The translations under genes were made by a program, and so were the position numbers. The notes below the pieces were generated by a model. It did no database searches, was not told the DNA's origin, and worked only from the letters and a program-made list of their open reading frames with translations. From Lachnoclostridium sp. UBA2905 (GTDB lineage: Bacteria > Bacillota > Clostridia > Lachnospirales > Lachnospiraceae), in assembly GCA_002349525.1 (NCBI GenBank), contig DEDL01000007.1, positions 572 to 14,749 of the forward strand: DNA of 14,178 nt. Reading direction: 5' to 3'. Below, one piece after another: positions 1 through 5,923 of this stretch (within the stretch, counting starts at the first letter, position 1; each line of letters begins with the position of its first letter).

Positions 1-321
1 AATATCATAAAAACAAGCACAAAAACGAACAATGGCGCAAACAACACTTTTTTGGCACGAACAGCACTTTGCTCCTATATATTGGAAAATAACTATAGGA
101 AAACAGTATGTTTTTAACTTTGTATTAATATGGTATTTATTTTTAATTAATATTTATCTTCCTGACAAATTGACAAATTTTCAAAAATGGCTTTATTCTT
201 ACATAAATCTGCCACAACAATTGTAGAGCTGTTTAGAACAGCAGATATTTAAAATATCAGATATCTATAACAGCAGATATTTATAACAGCAGATATTCAA
301 AATATCAAATATTCAAAACAC
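1..321. other. AT-rich intergenic stretch with no gene
   Basis: I see no convincing gene here. An open frame at 32-226 encodes 64 residues rich in Phe, Tyr and Ile, as expected from translated AT-rich DNA, and has no ribosome site or family resemblance. The stretch lies downstream of the tRNA-Leu terminator on the minus strand. Its only clear structure is a short three-copy repeat at 237-298, listed separately. Confidence 0.6.
237..298. repeat. Short interspersed direct repeat, three copies of AACAGCAGATATT
   Basis: AACAGCAGATATT occurs at 237-249, 269-281 and 285-297. The spacers are AT-rich and contain related ATATC/GATAT words, including ATATCAGATATC near 254-265. The second and third copies are 16 bp apart. 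No coding role is seen. The wording (CAGATAT, ATATCA) resembles the 30-bp array at 9541-9735, but I cannot show common origin. Confidence 0.55.
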
Positions 322-358
322 AAAAAAAGCATCTGACTACAAATGCAATCAAATGCTT
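322..358 (-). terminator. Intrinsic terminator of the tRNA-Leu gene
   Basis: On the minus strand AAGCATTTGA (358-349) pairs with TCAGATGCTT (336-327). This gives a 10-bp stem with one U-G wobble, a 12-nt loop and a run of seven T (328-322). It starts 13 bp beyond the tRNA 3' end and is a classic rho-independent terminator for the tRNA transcript. Confidence 0.8.
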
Positions 359-370
359 CTTTGAATATAA

Positions 371-456
371 TGCCGGCAACGGGAATCGAACCCGTACAGG
401 TGTCACCACCCGCAGGATTTTAAGTCCTGTGCGTCTGCCAGTTCCGCCACACCGGC
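371..456 (-). tRNA. tRNA-Leu, anticodon UAA
   Basis: This is a complete 86-nt class II tRNA. The 7-bp acceptor stem pairs GCCGGTG at the 5' end with TGCCGGC at the 3' end, with two wobble pairs next to the body. The anticodon stem CAGGA/TCCTG encloses the loop CTTAAAA, so the anticodon is UAA. The T arm carries GGTTCGATTCC. The long variable arm (around GGGTGGTGACACC) is typical of leucine tRNAs. The CCA end is not encoded. The gene is a single transcription unit with its own promoter (506-478) and terminator (358-322). Confidence 0.96.
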
Positions 457-477
457 ACGTGTCTGAACACTTGTATT

Positions 478-506
478 ATCATAACTTAAGAATGAATATT
501 TGTCAA
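478..506 (-). promoter_or_regulatory. Sigma-A type promoter of tRNA-Leu
   Basis: The -35 box is TTGACA (506-501, perfect). A 17-bp spacer is followed by -10 box TATGAT (483-478, five of six). The predicted start near 471 leaves about 15 nt of 5' leader before the tRNA. Spacing and strength fit a stable-RNA promoter. Confidence 0.85.
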
Positions 507-554
507 GATATTTTTTTTATTTCAAAAGCTTAAATTTCTAACTTCCCTGAAACA

Positions 555-1451
555 CTATTCTTTCTCACTATTATTAGAAAATACGTCCGCAACTTCACTA
601 ATTGTAATATAGGCGTGGGGATCAATGGCATGTACTATGTCCTTCATCCTTATAACCTGATATCTATTAATCACAAAATATATCATTGCCTTTTCCCTAT
701 GAGAGTAGGCCCCTTTTGCATTAAGTCTGGTTACACCGCTACCAAATGCTTCCCCAAGCATCTTGCATATCTTATCTGGTTTTTCAGTAATAATTATTGC
801 ACATTTTGCTCTGTCAATTCCTTCAACAATAAAATCAATTGTTTTAAGGGCTGCTGTATATGTAACAATAGAATATAAGGGGAGAATCCAGCTTTTAAGA
901 ACAATACCACAAATGATGTAAAGAATAATGTTGTACATCATTACAAATGTTCCTACTGTAATACCAATTCTTTTTGCAAATATAACTGCCATTACTTCAA
1001 TTCCATCCATTGCTCCACCATATCTTATTGCGAAACCACTGCCTATACCAGAAATCACACCTCCAAATAATGCGCACAACAAAAGGTCCGTTCCTGCAAG
1101 CGGAGATGCTATACTTACATCGATTGGAAACACGTTAGTAATCAGCCATGCAAACACTGAATATATTGTCACCGTATAAATTGAATATACCGTAAATAGA
1201 AGACCCTGTTTTTTTAATCCGATTAAAAACATTGGAATATTAAGCACCAGAAGAAATAAAGATAATGTCAAATATGCCGGAGTGATCTGATCAAGTAACA
1301 TAGAAGTTCCCGAAATACCACTATCATAAAGCTTTACCGGTGTAAGAAAAAGAGTGATGCCAAAAGCATTAATAATCCCTGCAAGAGTCAGCATCATAAG
1401 ATTTTTTATTTTGAATTTTTTTATATTGATAACATTGATAATACTATTCAC
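555..1451 (-). CDS. YitT family (DUF161/DUF2179) integral membrane protein
   Basis: The 298-residue protein has two parts. Roughly residues 15-210 form about six hydrophobic membrane segments with Gly-rich turns (LAGIINAFG near 23-31, FAIRYGGAMDG near 140-150), the hallmark of the YitT/DUF161 domain. Residues 215-290 form the soluble C-terminal DUF2179 domain, with CAIIITEKPD and a GVTRLNAKGAYS motif. Family members are predicted membrane proteins of unproven function, and several paralogues per genome are usual in Firmicutes. The start codon is GTG, supported by an AGGGGA-like site at 1463-1458; a later in-frame Met near residue 19 would delete part of the first segment. The gene stands alone, behind a long palindromic leader and before an independently transcribed tRNA. 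I see no clear terminator after it. Confidence 0.9.
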   Translation of the reverse strand: MNSIINVINIKKFKIKNLMMLTLAGIINAFGITLFLTPVKLYDSGISGTSMLLDQITPAYLTLSLFLLVLNIPMFLIGLKKQGLLFTVYSIYTVTIYSVFAWLITNVFPIDVSIASPLAGTDLLLCALFGGVISGIGSGFAIRYGGAMDGIEVMAVIFAKRIGITVGTFVMMYNIILYIICGIVLKSWILPLYSIVTYTAALKTIDFIVEGIDRAKCAIIITEKPDKICKMLGEAFGSGVTRLNAKGAYSHREKAMIYFVINRYQVIRMKDIVHAIDPHAYITISEVADVFSNNSEKE

Positions 1452-1469
1452 CCTAACTTCCCCTTATTG

Positions 1470-1539
1470 TTGTACGAAACACCCAATGCCATCCGAAGCT
1501 CGCTCACGCTCCGCTATCACAGTGATCTCTTTCGTACAA
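1470..1539. repeat. 70-bp element bounded by 10-bp perfect inverted repeats
   Basis: TTGTACGAAA at 1470-1479 is perfectly inverted as TTTCGTACAA at 1530-1539. The enclosed 50 bp is more GC-rich than its surroundings. Read on the minus strand it contains CGGAGC(8 nt)GCTTCG, a further 6-bp stem with one wobble. There is no coding capacity. It could be a structured leader RNA, a small non-autonomous repeat element, or both. Confidence 0.6.
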
Positions 1540-1602
1540 GCACATATCTATTCTTACGAAACATATATGCATAGGGTTTTGCATGTATATGCATTCTCAC
1601 GA

Positions 1603-1661
1603 AGTTTACCTTTAATCACTAATAAGGAAATATTACCTTATTAGCGTTTAAAAGTAAACTA
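1603..1661. repeat. Two-tier inverted repeat (about 59 bp)
   Basis: The outer arms AGTTTACCTTTAA (1603-1615) and the matching 1648-1660 segment ending in GTAAACT pair over about 13 bp. The one non-Watson-Crick position is G-U in the minus-strand RNA but C-A in the plus-strand RNA. Inside, CTAATAAGG (1619-1627) and CCTTATTAG (1636-1644) form a perfect 9-bp stem. The better pairing on the minus strand suggests that strand is the functional transcript, consistent with a yitT leader. Confidence 0.65.
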
Positions 1662-1680
1662 GGATAGCGTTAGCTATCCT
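1661..1680. repeat. Perfect 8-bp hairpin, 4-nt loop
   Basis: AGGATAGC (1661-1668), loop GTTA, GCTATCCT (1673-1680). The stem is perfect on both strands. It abuts the 1603-1661 palindrome. Neither flank has a strong T run (ATTTTGG on plus, AGTTTACTTTT on minus), so it is at best a weak terminator or attenuator. Confidence 0.6.
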
Positions 1681-1754
1681 ATTTTGGAGAAGGTATTTTT
1701 GTTACTTATGGGGTGTAGCAAAAACTATATAATGTATTGGGGTTTACGATGTGT

Positions 1755-1763
1755 ATTATAGCA
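1755..1763 (-). promoter_or_regulatory. Candidate extended -10 promoter for yitT
   Basis: On the minus strand the sequence reads TGCTATAAT, a perfect TATAAT with an upstream TGn extension. No good -35 box lies 16-18 bp upstream, which extended -10 promoters tolerate. Initiation near 1748 would give yitT a leader of almost 300 nt containing all the palindromes at 1470-1680. No better promoter was found closer to the gene. Confidence 0.4.
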
Positions 1764-1870
1764 GTAGGTCTTCCATAAGTGTGCACAAACTTAACAAAAT
1801 TTTTGTCATTTCATTGTGCATTTTGCCAATCACATCAAAAAACCTGGTTATTTTGCACATCATTTCAAAT

Positions 1871-1919
1871 ATAAAGCCCCGGTCAAATGTGCCACATGCA
1901 CAATTTTCCGGGGTTTTAT
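1871..1919 (-). terminator. Large hairpin terminator downstream of ftsH
   Basis: ATAAAGCCCCGG (1871-1882) and CCGGGGTTTTAT (1908-1919) pair over 12 bp with one non-Watson-Crick position. The stem continues inward through AAATGTGC and GCACAATTT with a single bulge. It lies about 70 bp past the ftsH stop, so it probably ends the tilS-hpt-ftsH transcripts. The trailing T run on the minus strand is imperfect (CTTTATATTT), and the plus strand has TTTTAT, so it may act in both directions. Confidence 0.65.
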
Positions 1920-1990
1920 GGCAAGTATTTTTCAAAAATTATTTTCAAAAATAATTTTTTATCTTATTTTTTACAACTCAGTCTGAAAAC

Positions 1991-3820
1991 TTAGTCAAAC
2001 AATGCTTCAAATTCACTCTGATTGATCCTTTCCTTGTCAATAAGAAGTGCTGCGCACTTATCAAGAATCTCTCTGTTATCATCAAGAATCTTTCTTGCCT
2101 TCTGATAGCATTCATCAATTATCTTCTTGACTTCGTCATCAATAGTTGATGCAACCTTTTCGCTGTAGTTTCTTGTATGTCCAAGATCACGTCCGATAAA
2201 TACTTCATCATCATCGCCATAGTTTATCATACCTATTCTGTCTGAGAAACCATACTTTGTGACCATATTAGTTGCAAGGGCTGTAGCCTGTTTGATATCC
2301 TGGGATGCTCCTGTTGTAATATCATCAAATATTATCTCTTCAGCAATTCTTCCTCCAAGAGAAACTATAATATTCTGAAGCATTCTTCCCTTTGTCTCAA
2401 ACATCTCATCCTTCTCAGGAAGAGGCATTGTATATCCGGCAGCTCCCATTCCTGTTGGAATTATGGATACTGTATGAACCGGTCCCATATCAGGAAGTAC
2501 ATGGAATAAAATGGCATGACCTGATTCGTGGTATGCTGTAATCTTCTTGTCTTTCTCTGATACAATACGGCTCTTTTTCTCAAGACCAATTCCAACTTTA
2601 ATAAATGCCTTGGTTATATCAGCCTTGGTTATAAAGTTTCTGTCATCTCTTGCTGCTACAATTGCAGACTCATTGAGAAGATTTTCAAGGTCTGCACCAG
2701 TCATTCCTGCTGATGTACGTGCAACCTCTTCAAGATTAACATCATCACCAAGTGGCTTATTCTTGGCATGTACCTTAAGAATCTCTTCACGTCCTCTGAC
2801 ATCCGGTCTTCCAACTTCAACTCTTCTGTCAAATCTTCCCGGTCTTAAGAATGCCGGATCAAGTATATCAACCCTGTTCGTAGCCGCCATGACGATAATT
2901 CCTTCATTCACTCCAAAACCATCCATCTCAACTAACATCTGGTTAAGAGTCTGTTCTCTTTCATCGTGTCCACCTCCAAGACCGCTTCCACGTCTTCTTG
3001 CGACAGCGTCAATCTCGTCAATAAATATAATACATGGTGCATTGCGCTTAGCTTCCTGGAAAAGATCACGTACTCGTGACGCACCAACACCAACAAACAT
3101 CTCAACAAAATCAGAACCTGATATACTGAAAAATGGAACTCCTGCCTCACCGGCAACTGCCTTTGCAAGAAGAGTCTTACCTGTTCCCGGAGGTCCTACC
3201 ATGAGAACACCCTTAGGAATTCTGGCACCAAGCTCTGTATATTTTTTAGGTGCCTTAAGGAAATCAACAATTTCTTCTAACTGTTCCTTCTCTTCAGTAA
3301 GTCCGGCAACATCAGCAAATGTTTTGTCAACCTCTCCGGCTCCCGTCACACGTGCTCTGCTCTTTCCAAAGTTGGAGAGTTTTGAGTTTCCGCCGCCACC
3401 CTGGGCACCGCTCATCATACTAAAGAGCATGAAAAACAATACAAGTCCAAATAAGTATGGCAAAATCATTACCAAAATAGATGTTTTCTCCATTGGACCA
3501 ACTGTATATGCAAAACTATCCTTATACTCTTCTGACTGGGACATCTCATACAGCTTATCTTCTATCTCCTGCAGGTTGGTTACATAGAAGCTTTTCGATG
3601 CACCATTATTAAAGGTAACGTCTACTTCTCCTGATGGAGTTTCCTTATTCTGATTCAGCAAAATCTCACTGACTGTACCCTTTTCAATATCCTTAATAAG
3701 AGTATATGTGTTGTACTCATAGCTGGTCTGGTTACTTAGTATTCTCGAAAAATAAAGTGAAACAAGTAACACAAGTAATAATAATATAAAAAATCTGTTG
3801 CCTCTAACCTGTTTATTCAA
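1991..3820 (-). CDS. ftsH: ATP-dependent zinc metalloprotease FtsH
   Basis: This is a membrane-anchored AAA+ protease that degrades misfolded and regulatory membrane and cytosolic proteins and acts as a hexamer. The 609-residue protein shows two membrane segments (about 10-29 and 113-137) flanking a small extracytoplasmic domain. A Gly-rich linker follows, then the AAA domain: Walker A GPPGTGKT at 209-216, pore residues FVG at 242-244, Walker B IIFIDEID at 264-271, and an SRH with arginine fingers R326 and R329. The peptidase domain has HESGH at 431-435 and the likely third zinc ligand D508. Length and all catalytic residues are normal. The start is TTG at 3820, chosen because AGGGAGG (3833-3827) lies 6 nt upstream and there is no in-frame ATG before the membrane segment. 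It follows hpt by 42 bp, as in many Firmicutes. Confidence 0.98.
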   Translation of the reverse strand: MNKQVRGNRFFILLLLVLLVSLYFSRILSNQTSYEYNTYTLIKDIEKGTVSEILLNQNKETPSGEVDVTFNNGASKSFYVTNLQEIEDKLYEMSQSEEYKDSFAYTVGPMEKTSILVMILPYLFGLVLFFMLFSMMSGAQGGGGNSKLSNFGKSRARVTGAGEVDKTFADVAGLTEEKEQLEEIVDFLKAPKKYTELGARIPKGVLMVGPPGTGKTLLAKAVAGEAGVPFFSISGSDFVEMFVGVGASRVRDLFQEAKRNAPCIIFIDEIDAVARRRGSGLGGGHDEREQTLNQMLVEMDGFGVNEGIIVMAATNRVDILDPAFLRPGRFDRRVEVGRPDVRGREEILKVHAKNKPLGDDVNLEEVARTSAGMTGADLENLLNESAIVAARDDRNFITKADITKAFIKVGIGLEKKSRIVSEKDKKITAYHESGHAILFHVLPDMGPVHTVSIIPTGMGAAGYTMPLPEKDEMFETKGRMLQNIIVSLGGRIAEEIIFDDITTGASQDIKQATALATNMVTKYGFSDRIGMINYGDDDEVFIGRDLGHTRNYSEKVASTIDDEVKKIIDECYQKARKILDDNREILDKCAALLIDKERINQSEFEALFD

Positions 3821-3862
3821 AATCGGCCTCCCTGTTCATATCCCTATATTGTAATTATTAAA

Positions 3863-4393
3863 TCAGTCATCCACAAAATTAAGTATTCCGATATATGGAA
3901 GATTGCGGTATCTCTGTGCATAATCAAGTCCAAATCCGATTACAAATTCATCCTCAATTTCAAATCCGTTATAGTCAACGTCAACCGGATATTCTCTTCT
4001 TGCAGGCTTGTCAAGAAGTGTACATACCTTAAGACTTGCAGGTCTGCCTTCACTAAGATAATCTATAAGTCTGTAAAGAGTTGTTCCAGAGTCAAGAATA
4101 TCCTCAATGATAAGGACATCCTTATCTGTAATTGGTTTATCAAGATCCTTCATTATCTTGATCTTACCACTGCTCTTTGTATCGTCACCATAGCTGGAAA
4201 CCTGTATAAAATCAAACAGTACAGGTATTGTAAGCCTCTTTGCAAGTTCACATGTGAAAAAAATGCTGCCCTTCAGAATACACAGTATGGTCAGTGTCTT
4301 GCCCTTGTAGTCCTCATTGATCTGTGCAGCAAGTTCGTCAATACGTTTCATAAGCTTTTCTTCAGGTATCATTACCTCAATTTCTTCTCTCAT
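3863..4393 (-). CDS. hpt: Hypoxanthine phosphoribosyltransferase
   Basis: This purine-salvage enzyme transfers phosphoribose from PRPP to hypoxanthine or guanine, giving IMP or GMP. The 176-residue protein has the type I phosphoribosyltransferase signature VLIIEDILDSGTTL near residues 93-106, the ILKGS loop near 39-43, and the flexible-loop SSYG near 66-69. The open frame extends to an ATG at 4399 that overlaps the tilS stop (ATGA). AGGAG at 4405-4401 sits only 1 nt from that codon but 7 nt from the second in-frame ATG at 4393, so I choose 4393. Either way the gene is tightly coupled to tilS. The tilS-hpt-ftsH order is conserved in Bacillus and clostridia. Confidence 0.96.
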   Translation of the reverse strand: MREEIEVMIPEEKLMKRIDELAAQINEDYKGKTLTILCILKGSIFFTCELAKRLTIPVLFDFIQVSSYGDDTKSSGKIKIMKDLDKPITDKDVLIIEDILDSGTTLYRLIDYLSEGRPASLKVCTLLDKPARREYPVDVDYNGFEIEDEFVIGFGLDYAQRYRNLPYIGILNFVDD

Positions 4394-4395
4394 GA

Positions 4396-5859
4396 TCATT
4401 CTCCTAAATAATTAATCCTAAGCACATTATCCTTTTTATCCTTCACATATACATCCTTTGCCATTATTCCTCCAAACACAAGATAAACATTATTGCCGCT
4501 TGCAGCTACAAGCAACCGGTCCCTTAAGCTCCTTGGAATCTTTTTATCTATCATATATCGTGAAAGCTTTTTAGTGCCATTGTTACCCATGTTTATTATG
4601 TCGCCATCCATTGGTCTGCGAATAACTAGTCTGCCTTTGATTTTATCACAACTGACATATTTAGTACAGACATTTTTAACCATATTTTCAAATGTCAGTT
4701 CCTGGGATGATGCATCTCTAATGCTTACCTTCAGATGGTCATAATATTTCTTCTCATCCGGCAGATAGACTCCATCACATTCAAAATCACTAAACATTTT
4801 TTCTTCCTGGGGCCATATTACAAATGAGCCCACAGAACCATCTTCTCCGCTTTCATTTTTATTATCCACATAAAGGGTAATATTTTCATACTCTTTTCTG
4901 GCACATATACAATATGGCAAATGAAGTTCTTTGCCGTTTTCCATATCCCTTAGTCCGTATATAAGCTTAATATGTCTGTCTTCTATATCCTTCATACTCT
5001 TTGTAAGCTGGCCAATTGTTTTTCTTATAACCTCTGTGGCAGCCACCTGCTGACATTCACATAATTTTTCAGTATTAATAACAGCGGCAGTGTGCGTGGG
5101 GTTTACTGTAACAATATTAGCAAATGCCTTGTCACATTCCTGATCGAACCATTTTTTAACATCTAACAGCTTGTCCGCCATTGCACATATGTGGGCCACA
5201 GACTGGGAATTGATATGTTCAAGCTCCGGAATCACATTTTCCCTTATGCGGTTTCTGTCATATTCAACACATGTATTGGTTTTATCTTCAACATAATTTT
5301 GTTCTATATCATTTAAAAAATCATATATCTCACCCTTTGTAACGCAAAGGAGAGGTCTTATAATATTATCCCTTTTTGGAAGCATACCGCACATTCCCTT
5401 AATTCCTGTTCCACGGCACATTCTGAAAAGCACTGTTTCAGCCTGGTCATTGGCATGATGTGCAACAGCAAGAAGCTTACAATTAAGGCTTTCTGAGGCT
5501 TTGGCAAACTCCTCGTATCTTACTTTTCTTCCTGCCTCTTCCTCGGTCATTTTCCATTTGATAGCAAGAGCCGGTATATCCGCATGAACAACATGACAGG
5601 AAACACCACATTCATTTGCAAGCTTAAGAGAAAACTCCTCATCCCTTTTTGCTTCATTTCCTCTGATTCCATGATTGACATGAACTGCATGTATAGTCAG
5701 CTTATACTTATCCCTGAGCAAACAAAGAACTCTTAAAAGACATACAGAATCAGCTCCTCCAGAGAGTCCAAGCACAATTCCGTCTCCATATCCTATAAGC
5801 TCATTTTTTATTATATAATCGTCAACTTTTTTTATAAAATTCTGCATTCTGTCAGTCAT
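4396..5859 (-). CDS. tilS: tRNA(Ile)-lysidine synthetase TilS
   Basis: TilS uses ATP and lysine to convert the wobble C of the tRNA-Ile2 CAU anticodon to lysidine, so the tRNA reads AUA and is charged with Ile. The 487-residue protein has the N-type ATP pyrophosphatase P-loop SGGADS near residues 33-38, HVNHGIRG near 60-67, AHHANDQAET near 133-142 and DRNRIRE near 201-207, followed by the longer C-terminal domains of full-length TilS. The open frame begins with GTG at 5865, but GAGGTG (5870-5865) overlaps that codon and lies 5 nt before ATG 5859, which I take as the start. It follows spoIIE by 64 bp and overlaps or abuts hpt, a linkage typical of the Firmicutes ftsH region. Confidence 0.96.
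   Translation of the reverse strand: MTDRMQNFIKKVDDYIIKNELIGYGDGIVLGLSGGADSVCLLRVLCLLRDKYKLTIHAVHVNHGIRGNEAKRDEEFSLKLANECGVSCHVVHADIPALAIKWKMTEEEAGRKVRYEEFAKASESLNCKLLAVAHHANDQAETVLFRMCRGTGIKGMCGMLPKRDNIIRPLLCVTKGEIYDFLNDIEQNYVEDKTNTCVEYDRNRIRENVIPELEHINSQSVAHICAMADKLLDVKKWFDQECDKAFANIVTVNPTHTAAVINTEKLCECQQVAATEVIRKTIGQLTKSMKDIEDRHIKLIYGLRDMENGKELHLPYCICARKEYENITLYVDNKNESGEDGSVGSFVIWPQEEKMFSDFECDGVYLPDEKKYYDHLKVSIRDASSQELTFENMVKNVCTKYVSCDKIKGRLVIRRPMDGDIINMGNNGTKKLSRYMIDKKIPRSLRDRLLVAASGNNVYLVFGGIMAKDVYVKDKKDNVLRINYLGE
4401..4405 (-). promoter_or_regulatory. Shine-Dalgarno site that sets the hpt start
   Basis: AGGAG at 4405-4401 lies inside the end of tilS. It is 7 nt from ATG 4393 and 1 nt from ATG 4399, which favours the shorter Hpt. 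Confidence 0.7.
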
Positions 5860-5923
5860 TGGCACACCTCTTTTTGAAAACCGGTCGTATTGCTAAAACA
5901 TCAGAATACATTTTACCATTCAT

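Larger units (their letters stand above)
1452..1990. other. 540-bp gene-free, palindrome-rich intergenic region
   Basis: No gene is supported here. An open frame at 1751-1954 on the plus strand has a GTG start, no ribosome site and no recognisable domain. The region holds, from right to left: an AT palindrome beyond the ftsH stop; the large GC-rich ftsH terminator hairpin (1871-1919); an extended -10 promoter candidate (about 1760); and a dense set of inverted repeats (1470-1680) that would be transcribed as the yitT leader. Confidence 0.7.

Noticed and set aside
32..226. 64-residue open frame near the left edge
   Set aside because: AT-rich composition gives Phe/Tyr/Ile-rich translation, no ribosome site, no family resemblance; likely chance.
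1751..1954. 67-residue open frame in the ftsH-yitT gap
   Set aside because: GTG start without a ribosome site, and it runs through the ftsH terminator hairpin.
1926..1968. AT-only palindrome after ftsH as the main terminator
   Set aside because: The 12-bp AAAAATTATTTT-type palindrome has no G-C pairs and would be unstable; the GC-rich hairpin at 1871-1919 is far better.
2547..3587. 346-residue open frame antisense to ftsH on the plus strand
   Set aside because: It is the shadow of a strongly constrained gene: Ser/Leu/Pro-rich, no known domain, no ribosome site, and FtsH motifs on the other strand explain the lack of stops.
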